Shown here piece after piece: positions 1 through 8,359 of a DNA stretch of 64,000 nt. Within the stretch, counting starts at the first letter, position 1, and every line of letters begins with the position of its first letter. This DNA is from Breoghania sp037026715. Its GTDB lineage: Bacteria; Pseudomonadota; Alphaproteobacteria; Rhizobiales; Stappiaceae. Made by a program: the position numbers and the translations under genes. Where the stretch lies: assembly GCF_037026715.1 (NCBI RefSeq), contig NZ_JBANCG010000001.1, positions 620,001 to 684,000 of the forward strand, given 5' to 3'. The notes under the pieces were generated by a model. The model was not told where the DNA came from. It did not search any database and saw only the letters and a program-made list of their open reading frames with translations.

Positions 1-14
1 GAAGGGAGCCTCCG

Positions 15-404
15 ATGACAACTGCAACCTATTCCTCGCACGCCCATGAACACGAACGATCCGCGCACGGGATCGGCTACTGGCTGACCATGGCGCTCGC
101 CGTGGTGCTGCTGGCCTTCGGGCTGGCGATCTTTGCCGGCGGCGTGTGGCTGATTTCGCTGGGTGGGTCTTACTATTACGCGATTGCCGGCGTCGGCCTG
201 CTGCTGACGGCCTATTTCCTGTTCCGCGCCTCCATGGCGGCCTTTTCGGTTTATCTCGTCACCTGGCTCGGCACGCTCGCGTGGGCCTTCTGGGAGGTCG
301 GTTTCGACTGGTGGGCGCAGCTTCCGCGCCTGCTCGCGCCGACCATCGTGCTCCTGCTCGTCGCGGCGACCATTCCGGTTTTGAAGCGCGCCGAGAACGA
401 CTGA
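15..404 (+). CDS. Membrane-anchor subunit of split PQQ glucose-type dehydrogenase
   Basis: A 129-residue protein with a short His-rich N-terminus (HAHEHE) followed by about four or five hydrophobic helices. It ends shortly after a WEVGFDWWAQLPRLLAP stretch. That stretch, and the earlier GGSYYYAIAG, match the N-terminal membrane domain that in most bacteria is fused to the catalytic part of membrane PQQ glucose/quinate dehydrogenases. There it anchors the enzyme and passes electrons to ubiquinone. Here it is a separate gene ending 55 bp before the catalytic gene on the same strand, so the two probably form one operon and one enzyme. GGGAG lies just upstream of the start at the window edge. Family assignment is good; the substrate is not certain. 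Confidence 0.85.
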   Translation: MTTATYSSHAHEHERSAHGIGYWLTMALAVVLLAFGLAIFAGGVWLISLGGSYYYAIAGVGLLLTAYFLFRASMAAFSVYLVTWLGTLAWAFWEVGFDWWAQLPRLLAPTIVLLLVAATIPVLKRAEND

Positions 405-459
405 GCCGACCCGGACAGAAAACCCATTCTTGGAACGACAGCGGAAGGAGCCGTGACCC

Positions 460-2655
460 ATGGCATCCAGACACCTCGCGACATTGACACTCGCGCTCGG
501 CCTCGGCTGCGTCAGCGCAGTCCCGGCCGCCCTTGCCCAGCAGACCTCATCCGACCCGGCGCCCGCCGACCCGGCCGCCGGACAATCCACGCTTCCCCCG
601 GTTCCCGCCGACGGCGACGGTGAGCGCCCGGCCGTTGCCCCCGGTGCTGCCCCCGGGGCTGCCAATGAGGGCGGTGCGGAGACGGCCGGTATCGGTACGG
701 ATCGCAGCCAGCCGCAGGCCACACAGGCCGTTGGCGACGACTGGCCCTATTATGGCGGCGGGCCGAAGGCGCAGCGCTATTCGCCGCTCGACCAGATCAA
801 CACGGGCAATGTCGGCAATCTGGAGCGTGCCTTCGTCTATCGCACCGGCGACATGCCGAGCGAGCGGGCCAAGGGCAAGTATGCCTGGGAGGGCACGCCC
901 TTGAAGGTCGGCCGCTCGCTCTACATGTGCTCGGCCGAAAACATCCTGATCTCCGTGGACGCGACCACCGGCAAGGAGAACTGGCGGTATGATCCGAAGG
1001 TCTCCGACGACGCCATTCCCTACAGCGCGAGTTGCCGGGGCGTGGCCTATTACGTCAACCCGCAGGCCGGCGACGACGCCGCCTGCAAGACGCGGATCAT
1101 CGAGGGCACGCTGGATGCCCGGCTGATCGCAGTGGATGCGAAGACCGGCGAGCCTTGCGAGGATTTCGGCGATAACGGCGCGGTCTCGCTGTGGGACGGC
1201 ATCGGCAACAAGGTGCCGGGCTGGTATGCGGTGACGGCCCCGCCGGCCATCGTGCGCGGGGTGATCGTCACCGGCGCGCAGGTGAAGGACGGGGAGGCGG
1301 AAGATGCGCCCTCCGGTGTCATTCGCGGCTATGACGCGGTGACCGGCAAGCTCGCCTGGGCGTGGGACCTCGCCAACCCGGAGCTGACCGGCGAGCCGGC
1401 GGACGGCCAGACCTACACGCGCGGCACGCCCAACATGTGGACGGCGCCGGTGGGCGATGAAAAGCTCGGCCTCGTCTACCTGCCGCTCGGCAATTCCTCC
1501 GTCGACTATTACGGCGGCAACCGTTCGGATGCGGAGAACGAGTGGGCGACCTCGCTCGTCGCGCTGGATGTCACCACCGGCAAGCCGGCCTGGCACTTCC
1601 AGACCGTCCATTACGACCTGTGGGACTACGATCTGGGCTCGCAGCTGACGCTCGTCGATTTTCCGACCGACAAGGGCAAGGTTCCGGCCGTGATCCTGCC
1701 GTCGAAGCAGGGCGATCTCTACATCCTCGACAGGCGCACGGGTGAATCGCTCTTTCCCGTGAAGTCCGTCGATGCGCCCAAGGGCGGGGTGGAGCCGGAG
1801 AACCTGTCGCCGACGCAGCCGACCTCCGCCTACCACACGCTTCGCAAGAAGAGGTTGACGGAAAAGGACATGTGGGGCGCGACGCCGCTCGACCAGTTGT
1901 GGTGCCGCATCGAGTTTCGCCGCGCGAACTATGACGGCTTCTTCACGCCGCCCAGCGCCGACAAGCCGTGGATCCAGTATCCCGGCTACAATGGCGGCTC
2001 GGACTGGGGCAGCGTGTCGGTCGATCCGAAGAACGGCATCCTGATCGCCAACTACAACGACATCCCGAACTACAACCGGCTCATTGCGCGCAAGAAGGCG
2101 GACGAGATGGGGCTGAAACCCATCAACGAGCGGGCAAAGGAAGACAACGGCTCCATTCCGGCCAAGGCAGAAGGGGCGGGCGATCCGCAGGCGGGTGCGC
2201 CCTATGCCATCGATGTCAACGCGGGTTGGCGCTCAAGCCTGACCGGCATGCCCTGCACCGAGCCGCCCTATGGCGGGATCCGGGCGATCGATCTGGCGAC
2301 CGGCGAGACGCTTTGGGACGAGCCGCTGGGCGAGGCCCTGCGCAACGGACCCTTCGGCATCGCGAGCCGGCTGCCGCTCACCATCGGCACGCCCAACAAT
2401 GGCGGACCGCTGACGACGGCGGGCGGGCTCGTCTTCGTGGCGGCGGCCACGGACGATCTGATCCGCGCCATCGACGTCAAGACGGGCGAGGTCGTGTGGC
2501 AGGACCAGCTGCCGGCCGGCGGGCAGGCGACGCCGATGACCTATGAGGTCGACGGCCGGCAATATCTCGCCATTTCCGCCGGCGGCCACCACTTCATGGA
2601 GACGCCCGTGGGTGACTATCTGGTGGTTTACGCATTGCCGCAGAACGCGAACTAG
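460..2655 (+). CDS. gcd: PQQ-dependent glucose/quinate/shikimate-family dehydrogenase, catalytic part
   Basis: A 731-residue periplasmic quinoprotein dehydrogenase that would oxidise an aldose or cyclic polyol using PQQ. The N-terminus is a signal peptide ending near AALAQQ, then about 60 Pro/Ala-rich residues. The beta-propeller begins near DDWPYYGGGPKAQRYSPLDQ. The stretch WHFQTVHYDLWDYDLGSQ is typical of the glucose/quinate branch, and several propeller repeats carry DxxTGK. It lacks the membrane helices of fused enzymes because they are encoded by the preceding gene. GGAAGGAG precedes the ATG. Family is firm; glucose as substrate is inferred. Confidence 0.88.
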   Translation: MASRHLATLTLALGLGCVSAVPAALAQQTSSDPAPADPAAGQSTLPPVPADGDGERPAVAPGAAPGAANEGGAETAGIGTDRSQPQATQAVGDDWPYYGGGPKAQRYSPLDQINTGNVGNLERAFVYRTGDMPSERAKGKYAWEGTPLKVGRSLYMCSAENILISVDATTGKENWRYDPKVSDDAIPYSASCRGVAYYVNPQAGDDAACKTRIIEGTLDARLIAVDAKTGEPCEDFGDNGAVSLWDGIGNKVPGWYAVTAPPAIVRGVIVTGAQVKDGEAEDAPSGVIRGYDAVTGKLAWAWDLANPELTGEPADGQTYTRGTPNMWTAPVGDEKLGLVYLPLGNSSVDYYGGNRSDAENEWATSLVALDVTTGKPAWHFQTVHYDLWDYDLGSQLTLVDFPTDKGKVPAVILPSKQGDLYILDRRTGESLFPVKSVDAPKGGVEPENLSPTQPTSAYHTLRKKRLTEKDMWGATPLDQLWCRIEFRRANYDGFFTPPSADKPWIQYPGYNGGSDWGSVSVDPKNGILIANYNDIPNYNRLIARKKADEMGLKPINERAKEDNGSIPAKAEGAGDPQAGAPYAIDVNAGWRSSLTGMPCTEPPYGGIRAIDLATGETLWDEPLGEALRNGPFGIASRLPLTIGTPNNGGPLTTAGGLVFVAAATDDLIRAIDVKTGEVVWQDQLPAGGQATPMTYEVDGRQYLAISAGGHHFMETPVGDYLVVYALPQNAN

Positions 2656-2662
2656 GGCGGCG

Positions 2663-3345
2663 GGTTCGGAGCAAGCGGCTTTACCCCCACCCCTGGCCCC
2701 TCCCCTCAAGGGGGAGGGGGACGAATGCGGCTCGCTCAGCGCGTCCCGGTCGGGAAATTGTATCGGATTGGGGCTCGCCTTTTTTCCTCATACCCCACCG
2801 CCGTCATTGCCCGGCGAAGGAGGCCCATGTGGAGCGAAAAGTCTGCCCCACGGCCCACCTCCCCCTTGAGGGGAGGTCGAACGGCTTCTTCGGCCGTTCG
2901 GGTGGGGGTCAAGGCGGCAAGCTCGGAGCAAGCGGCTTTACCCCCACCCCTGGCCCCTCCCCTCAAGGGGGAGGGGGACGAATGCGGCTCGCTCATTGTG
3001 TCGCTGTCGGGAAATGGTATCGGATTGGGGGCTCGCCTTTTTTCCCCTCATCCCCCACCGCCGTCATTGCCCGGCTTCGTCCGGGCAATCCACCTCCAGC
3101 CGCGGCACCCGGCGCGCGCGCTGGATCACCCGGACGGAGCCTGTGCCCGCGAAAGCGGGTGCCGGGTGATGACGATGGAGGCCCATGTGGAGCGAAAAGT
3201 CAGCCCCACGGTCAACCTCCCCCTTGAGGGGAGGTCGTACGGCCTCTTCGGCCGTACGGGTGGGGGTAAGGGCGTCAGGTTCGGAGCAAGCGAGGGTACC
3301 CCCACCCCTAACCCCTCCCCTCAAGGGGGAGGGGGACGGATGCGG
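2663..3345 (+). repeat. Composite palindromic repeat cluster (families A and B)
   Basis: No gene is visible between 2656 and 3500. The sequence starting GGAGCAAGCGGCTTTACCCC at 2668 recurs at 2925, giving a 257-bp direct period. Family A contains the palindrome CCTCCCCCTTGAGGGGAGG. Family B (about 3005-3180) carries the hairpin GCCCGCGAAAGCGGGTGCC and the core GTCATTGCCCGGC. The same composite occurs in reverse orientation at 31255-31745. Open frames across it are compositional only. Confidence 0.85.
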
Positions 3346-3435
3346 CACGTCCGGGCCGTCTCGGCAGAGTTCGCAAGTCCAGATCAGGGAATGGAATCCG
3401 CCCCACGCCCAGGTGCCACGCCCGTCATCCGGGCA

Positions 3436-3470
3436 CAAAAAAAAGCCGCGACCCGGAGGTCGCGGCTTTC
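3436..3470 (-). terminator. Rho-independent terminator of the cold-shock gene
   Basis: Read on the minus strand, a 12-bp stem (AAAGCCGCGACC with GGTCGCGGCTTT and a 4-base loop) runs into a T tract just downstream of the cold-shock stop codon. Confidence 0.85.
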
Positions 3471-3500
3471 TGCGTTACAGGCCTTGGGCCTGGCGCAAAC

Positions 3501-3710
3501 TCAGGCGAGTTCGATCGTGCTGACGGCGGTCTTGCCGGAGCGGGAATCGACTTCGGTCTCGAAGGAAACCTTGTCGCCTTCGCGCAGATCGGCGATGCCG
3601 GCGCGCTCGAGAGCGGTGGCGTGCACGAAAACGTCCTTCGCGCCGTTCTCCGGCTGAATGAAACCATAGCCCTTCTGGCCATTATAGAACTTCACGGTGC
3701 CCGTGGTCAT
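3501..3710 (-). CDS. cspA: Cold-shock domain protein
   Basis: A 69-residue single cold-shock domain, a small cytoplasmic five-strand barrel that binds single-stranded nucleic acid and acts as an RNA chaperone. RNP1 appears as KGYGFIQP (residues 13-20) and RNP2 as VFVHATAL (about 27-34). I start at the ATG at 3710 because it gives the canonical MTTGTVKFYN N-terminus and has GGAAGGAC just upstream. The open frame continues upstream but without family similarity. It is followed by a strong terminator, so it is probably monocistronic. Which csp paralogue this is cannot be told. Confidence 0.93.
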   Translation of the reverse strand: MTTGTVKFYNGQKGYGFIQPENGAKDVFVHATALERAGIADLREGDKVSFETEVDSRSGKTAVSTIELA

Positions 3711-4010
3711 AGTCGTAGTCCTTCCAAGACTGGGTGTGCGTTGTCCCGGCACGCAACGCGGTTGCGGACCGTCAAACGCTCTTCTGTCGATTTTTGAAAA
3801 AGTCTGAAACGGTAGCGCGCCAGTCGTGGAATGGGCGTTTGCGAGCCAACTTGGCCAAATATCGTGGCGCGCACAGTAGAGGCTTTTGCGTCCCGACACA
3901 AGCGCCGTCTGGGTATCCGCGTCGCCGGACGCGCAACTGCGCGCGCCCTTGACCCTGCCATGAAAACCCGCCACATCGGGGCCCCGAGGACCAGAACCGG
4001 CACGCGCTCC
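3711..4010. other. Divergent intergenic region (csp leader and HAD upstream region)
   Basis: About 300 bases between the cold-shock gene (leftward) and the HAD gene (rightward). Long 5' leaders are common for csp mRNAs, so much of it may be csp leader. I see no convincing promoter boxes, RNA gene or repeat. Confidence 0.5.
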
Positions 4011-4694
4011 ATGTATCTCATCCTATTCGATTGCGACGGCACGCTCATCGACAGCCAGGACACCATCGTTTCCGGCATGGAGGCGGCGTTTTCCGCTGTG
4101 GGGCTGGCGCCGCCGCCGCGCGCGGCGTGCCTCGGCATCGTCGGGCTGTCGCTGGAGGTCGCCATCGACCGGCTGGTCGGCGATGCGGAGCGCCACCTCG
4201 TTCAGGAAATGGCGGACGCCTATCGCGCCTCCAAGGTCGCCGAGCGCAAGGCCGGCGGCGGGCAGGACCCGCTCTATCCCGGAGCGCGCGCCGCGATCGA
4301 GGCGCTCAATGCGCGCGACGACGTGTTGCTCGGCGTCGCCACCGGTAAAGCCTATCGCGGCGTGGAACACATGGTGGAGGTGCATGGCCTGCACGACCGC
4401 TTCGTGACCGTGCAGACCGCCGACCGCGCGCCTTCCAAGCCGCATCCCGGCATGATCCTTCAGGCGATGGAGGAAACGGGCGCGCGGCCGGAAAACACCG
4501 TCATGATCGGCGACACGAGCTACGACATGGCCATGGCGAAGAACGCCGGCGTGGCCGGCATCGGCGTTTCCTGGGGCTATCATGCGCGGCCGCTGCTCAC
4601 CCAGGCGGGCGCCGCCGCCATTCTCGACGAATTCGCCGATCTGGTGCCCGAACTCGGCCGCCGCTTCGGCTGGCACGCGGAGGAAGTCGCATGA
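4011..4694 (+). CDS. HAD-superfamily hydrolase (phosphoglycolate phosphatase-like)
   Basis: A 227-residue HAD-IA hydrolase. Motif I is DCDGT with nucleophile Asp near residue 7, a cap domain follows, motif II is GVATGKA, and motif III is MIGDTSYDM. The chosen start MYLILFDCDGT gives the normal distance to motif I; an upstream in-frame ATG at 3960 would add 17 residues without family similarity. It overlaps the ATP12 gene by 4 bases (ATGA), indicating translational coupling. A HAD phosphatase next to ATP12 is a familiar alphaproteobacterial arrangement. The substrate is unknown. Confidence 0.85.
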   Translation: MYLILFDCDGTLIDSQDTIVSGMEAAFSAVGLAPPPRAACLGIVGLSLEVAIDRLVGDAERHLVQEMADAYRASKVAERKAGGGQDPLYPGARAAIEALNARDDVLLGVATGKAYRGVEHMVEVHGLHDRFVTVQTADRAPSKPHPGMILQAMEETGARPENTVMIGDTSYDMAMAKNAGVAGIGVSWGYHARPLLTQAGAAAILDEFADLVPELGRRFGWHAEEVA

Positions 4695-5488
4695 GCCGCG
4701 ATATTTTCGAGATCTCGCAGGACAACGCCGATCAGGACAGCGGCAACCGCGACCCGATGCGCAAGGCGCAGGAGCTGATGCGCCCGGCGCTGCCCAAGCG
4801 CTTCTACTCCGACGTTTCGGTGGAGCCGCGCGCGGAGGGGCATGTGGTGCTGCTCGACGGGCGCGCGGTGAAGACGCCGGGCAAGCTGACGCTGGCGTTG
4901 CCGCATGGCGGGCTGGCGGAAGCCGTGGCCGAGGAATGGCGGGCGCAGGTCGATGTCATCGATCCGGGCGTCATGCACCTGACGCGGATCGTCAATTCCG
5001 GCATCGAGGCGGTGCCGGGCAAGCATGCGGAGGTCTGCGACGCCATCGCGGCCTATGCGGGAACGGACCTCCTGTGCTACCGCGCCGACGGGCCGGAGCG
5101 GCTGGTGGAACGCCAGCGCGCGCACTGGGCGCCGGTGCTGGCCTGGGCGGAAACCGAGCTCGGCGCACGGTTCGTGCTGGTGGAGGGCGTGATGCCGGCC
5201 GAGCAGCCGGCCGAGGCGCTGGCCGCGATCCGTGCGGCGGTCGGCCGGTTCGGGGCGCTGGAGCTTGCCGCCCTTCACACGGTGACGACGCTGACCGGCT
5301 CGGTTCTGCTGGCGCTGGCGCTGGCGGCGGGCCGCATCGATGCGGATCAGGCCTGGGCGGCGGCCCATGTGGACGAGGACTGGAACGTGGAGCTGTGGGG
5401 CCAGGACGCAGAGGCCATGCGGCTGCGCGAGAAGAAGCGCGCGGAATTCGATGCGGCCGTTCTGGTGCTGGAGATGCTGGCGCGATAG
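4691..5488 (+). CDS. ATP12-family F1-ATPase assembly chaperone
   Basis: A 265-residue relative of mitochondrial Atp12, which binds the F1 alpha subunit during ATP synthase assembly. Family hallmarks are the N-terminal RFYSDVSVEP, the segment VVLLDGRAVKTPGKLTLALP, AVAEEWRAQ, and the YAGTDLLCYRA motif in the middle. The C-terminal half is helical and ends with DEDWNVELWGQDAEA, also conserved. The start overlaps the HAD stop by 4 bases. Length fits the bacterial family. Role in ATP synthase assembly is by family, not shown here. Confidence 0.9.
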   Translation: MSRDIFEISQDNADQDSGNRDPMRKAQELMRPALPKRFYSDVSVEPRAEGHVVLLDGRAVKTPGKLTLALPHGGLAEAVAEEWRAQVDVIDPGVMHLTRIVNSGIEAVPGKHAEVCDAIAAYAGTDLLCYRADGPERLVERQRAHWAPVLAWAETELGARFVLVEGVMPAEQPAEALAAIRAAVGRFGALELAALHTVTTLTGSVLLALALAAGRIDADQAWAAAHVDEDWNVELWGQDAEAMRLREKKRAEFDAAVLVLEMLAR

Positions 5489-5519
5489 CGGCGGAGCGAG
5501 GGCCGTCCTACGTCGGCCC

Positions 5520-6251
5520 TCACACGTCGAACGGCGGCAGGTGGGAGAAGGCGTCGCGCAGCGCGTCCGACCAGCCGCTCGACAATTCCCGGAAATAGGG
5601 ATCGTCCTGCTCGATGCGGGTCTGGCGGTTCACTTCCAGCGTGTCGCGGTTGTAGAGCAGCAGGTCGATCGGCATGCCGACCGACAGGTTGGAGCGCAGC
5701 GTTGAATCGAAGGAGATCAGCACCAGCTTCGCCGCGTCGCCCAGCGACATGTCGGCCCGGGTGACCCGGTCGAGGATCGGCTTGCCGTACTTGTGCTCGC
5801 CGATCTGGAAGAAGGGGGTGTCCTCGGTCGCCTCGATGAAGTTGCCGGCGGAATAGATCTGGAAGAGGCGCGGGGCCTCGCTGCCGATCTGGCCGCCGAG
5901 CAGGAAGGACACGCCGAAATTCTCGCTGTTGGCGGCCAGCGCCTCGCCGTCGATGGCGCGCACGTCACGCACCGCCTGGCCGACGACGCGCGCCACCTGG
6001 AACATGGTGGAGGCGTTCATCACCGTGGGCTGCGTCAGCGTCTCGTCGTGGGCGCGCTCGTTGAGCAGCGATACCACCGATTGCGTCACGGCCAGATTGC
6101 CGGCCGCGCACATGGCGATGACGCGGTCGCCCTTCTTCTCGAAGATATGCATCTTGCGGAAGGTGGCGATGTTGTCGAGGCCCGCATTGGTGCGGGTATC
6201 GGCGGCGAACACCAGGCCACGGTCGAGCCGCAAGGCGACGCAATAGGTCAT
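5520..6251 (-). CDS. Anbu proteasome-like peptidase
   Basis: A 243-residue Ntn-hydrolase of the Anbu (ancestral beta subunit) family, related to HslV and 20S beta subunits. The chain starts MTYCVALRLDRGLVFAADTRT. Thr2 would be the nucleophile after Met removal, with Asp18 and Lys33 at the positions of the catalytic Asp and Lys. There is no propeptide, as is usual for the family. It is the last gene of a four-gene minus-strand cluster with ATP-grasp, alpha-E and transglutaminase-like proteins, the standard Anbu neighbourhood. GAGGAAC precedes the ATG. The substrate is unknown; peptides made or modified by the neighbouring enzymes are one proposal. Confidence 0.92.
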   Translation of the reverse strand: MTYCVALRLDRGLVFAADTRTNAGLDNIATFRKMHIFEKKGDRVIAMCAAGNLAVTQSVVSLLNERAHDETLTQPTVMNASTMFQVARVVGQAVRDVRAIDGEALAANSENFGVSFLLGGQIGSEAPRLFQIYSAGNFIEATEDTPFFQIGEHKYGKPILDRVTRADMSLGDAAKLVLISFDSTLRSNLSVGMPIDLLLYNRDTLEVNRQTRIEQDDPYFRELSSGWSDALRDAFSHLPPFDV

Positions 6252-6425
6252 TTCCGTTCCTCGAAAAGGCCCGCCGGAACCGCATCCCTCACGCCGTTGC
6301 GGGCGATGGGGGAGGGGGCGACGGGGCTCGTCGTGTCAAAACTTCTGCCGGAACCGGATGGCGCGCCGGCGCGCCGTTCATAGCCTTGCCGGCCGGCACG
6401 CGCCATTGGGGCATTCCCGCGCGCG

Positions 6426-7244
6426 CTATTGCTGCTGTTGCTGCGCGGCGCGGTCGACGCGCACCTCCACGGCCAGCGCCTCCTGCGCGCCGCCCCACCG
6501 TATACCGCGAATCGGGGCCGCGGAACGGGAATCGAGGCCCACCGACAGGCGTACGTGGTGGTCGGTGGGGGAGATGCCGTTGGAGACGTCGAAGCCCACC
6601 CAGCCGAGCGGATCGACCAGCACTTCCGCCCAGGCGTGATGCGCCTCGGAGGCGTCGTCGTCCTCCTCCAGCAGCAGGTAGCCGGAGACGTAACGGGCCG
6701 GGATGCCGGCGTGGCGGGCGGCGGAGATGAAGATGTGGGCATGATCCTGGCACACGCCCTCGCCGGCCGTCAGAACGTCGGCTGCCGGCGTGTGGGTTTC
6801 CGTCACGCCGGTGCGGTAGGCGACCTGATCGCGGATCTCGTTCATCAGCGCGTGAAAGCTCGTCACGTCGTCCGGTTTTTCCAGCAGGCTCGCCAGCTTG
6901 CGGATGCCGGGGCTGGTGCGCGTCAGCTCGTTCTGGCGCAGGTAGACGCGCGCCGGCATCGCTTCCGGCAGATAGCCGATGACGCCGTGATTGTCGCGCG
7001 TTTCCACCACGCCGCGGGCGGTGATCGTCATGGTCTCGCCGAGGCGGCCTTGCGTGATCAGGTGGACCACGTTGCCGAAGGCGTCGTCATAGCTGAGCGC
7101 CCGTTCAATGCCGGGCGTCTCGATACGCCAGTCGAGCACGCTCTGGCAGGTGTCGGACGGCGGCGTGAGGCGCAGATGCTGCACGGACTGCGAGACCGGC
7201 GCATCGTAGTGGTAGTGGGTGGAGTGAGTGATCTCTATGCGCAT
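6426..7244 (-). CDS. Transglutaminase-like cysteine peptidase of the Anbu cluster
   Basis: A 272-residue protein with an N-terminal bacterial transglutaminase-associated domain and a papain-like transglutaminase core. The catalytic triad is visible as GEGVCQDHAH (Cys), SEAHHAWAEV (His) and LGWVGFDVSNG (Asp). The start MRIEITHSTHYHYDAPV matches how family members begin; a TTG 39 bases upstream is an alternative. The C-terminus ends in five glutamines, an unusual low-complexity tail. It lies between the alpha-E gene and Anbu. Peptidase or amide-transfer activity is inferred from fold. Confidence 0.88.
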   Translation of the reverse strand: MRIEITHSTHYHYDAPVSQSVQHLRLTPPSDTCQSVLDWRIETPGIERALSYDDAFGNVVHLITQGRLGETMTITARGVVETRDNHGVIGYLPEAMPARVYLRQNELTRTSPGIRKLASLLEKPDDVTSFHALMNEIRDQVAYRTGVTETHTPAADVLTAGEGVCQDHAHIFISAARHAGIPARYVSGYLLLEEDDDASEAHHAWAEVLVDPLGWVGFDVSNGISPTDHHVRLSVGLDSRSAAPIRGIRWGGAQEALAVEVRVDRAAQQQQQ

Positions 7245-7323
7245 CGGTTGGTCCGGCTGATACCCTTCAAGGCCAGATCTCAAGAGCGGATCGGGCCTTG
7301 GTCGGGAGATGTCGATCGCCCGT

Positions 7324-8274
7324 TCAGGCGAAATTGTAGTCGGTGGCGAGCGCCGTGGTCAGATTGTTGTTGCACGTAATGAAATCCTGCAGGAACTCGT
7401 GCAGGCCGTTTGCGAAGATGTCTTTCATGTCGCCGCCCCTCAACGTGTCGTAGGTCTTGTGCGCGATGTCCATGGAGGGGCTGCGTTCGCCGTAGAGCTG
7501 CTCCAATCCGTCCATGCTTTCGGCAAGCCAGGCGTAGCAATGGACGAGCGAGCGCGGCATCTCGCGGCGCAGGATCAGGAACTCCGCCACGTGCCAGGGT
7601 TTCGGCCGGCTGTCGCGGTAGATCCAGCGGTAGTTGCGGTGGGCGGAGACGGATCTGAGGATCGTCGACCACTGGTAGTTGTCCACCCCGCCGCCGATCA
7701 TCTCGTTTTGCGGCAGCAGCAGATGGTACTTCACGTCGAGGATGCGCGAAGTGTTGTCGGCGCGTTCGATGAAGGCGCCGAACTGTCCGAAATGAAACGT
7801 GTCGGTGCGCAGGCTGGTTCCAAGCAGCGCGCCGCGAAAGAGCATCGACCGCTCCTTGATCCAGTCGAGCAGCGTCGGCAACTTGTTGCGCGTCATGTGA
7901 TGCGGCTTGATGTCGGAGAACTCGATCCAGGTGGTGTTGAGGCTCTCCCACATCTCGCGGGTCAGCGCGGTGCGCACCGAACGCGCATTGTCGCGCGCCG
8001 TGCGCAGGCAGGAACGCACCGAGGAGGGATTCTCCTCGTCGAACAGCATGTAGCTGACGACGTTGCGCTCGTTCACCTCGTCGTAGACCCGAGAAAACCC
8101 GGCGTCGCAGCCGGCACTGACGAGGGTGGACTTCCAGTCCTCGCGGTGGCCGCCGTTGCCGATGCCGGGCAGCAGCGAGATGCGGTAGCCAACATCGAGA
8201 AGCCGCGCCATGTCCTCCGAACGCTCGACGTAGCGCGACAGCCAGAAAAGGGAACTCGCGGTGCGGCCTAGCAT
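7324..8274 (-). CDS. Alpha-E domain protein of the Anbu cluster
   Basis: A 316-residue, mostly helical cytoplasmic protein. It opens MLGRTASSLFWLSRYVERSEDMARLLDVGYR, which is the signature of the alpha-E family (LFWLxRYxERAE). This family is found with circularly permuted ATP-grasp and transglutaminase-like proteins. Its biochemical role is not established; it may be a partner or second domain for the ATP-grasp enzyme. GGGAG precedes the ATG, and the gene is 85 bp downstream of the ATP-grasp gene. Family call firm, function unknown. Confidence 0.9.
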   Translation of the reverse strand: MLGRTASSLFWLSRYVERSEDMARLLDVGYRISLLPGIGNGGHREDWKSTLVSAGCDAGFSRVYDEVNERNVVSYMLFDEENPSSVRSCLRTARDNARSVRTALTREMWESLNTTWIEFSDIKPHHMTRNKLPTLLDWIKERSMLFRGALLGTSLRTDTFHFGQFGAFIERADNTSRILDVKYHLLLPQNEMIGGGVDNYQWSTILRSVSAHRNYRWIYRDSRPKPWHVAEFLILRREMPRSLVHCYAWLAESMDGLEQLYGERSPSMDIAHKTYDTLRGGDMKDIFANGLHEFLQDFITCNNNLTTALATDYNFA

Positions 8275-8359
8275 GGGCGGCTCCCGGCCGTGGCATTGCG
8301 GACGGCGGCTGCGGTTGCGGTGATGGAGTTCATCGGTTCTCCCGTTCCTGATCTGGCCA

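Noticed and set aside
547..1836. Long minus-strand open frame opposite the PQQ dehydrogenase
   Set aside because: Arg/Gly/Ala/His-rich composition without any family motif; it is an antisense shadow caused by GC-rich third positions. Similar long antisense frames lie opposite pccA, mccA, mgtE, ivd and clpA.
2725..3657. Proline/arginine-rich frames across the repeat region
   Set aside because: They follow the repeat sequence, recur at 31 kb in the other orientation, and have no similarity to proteins.
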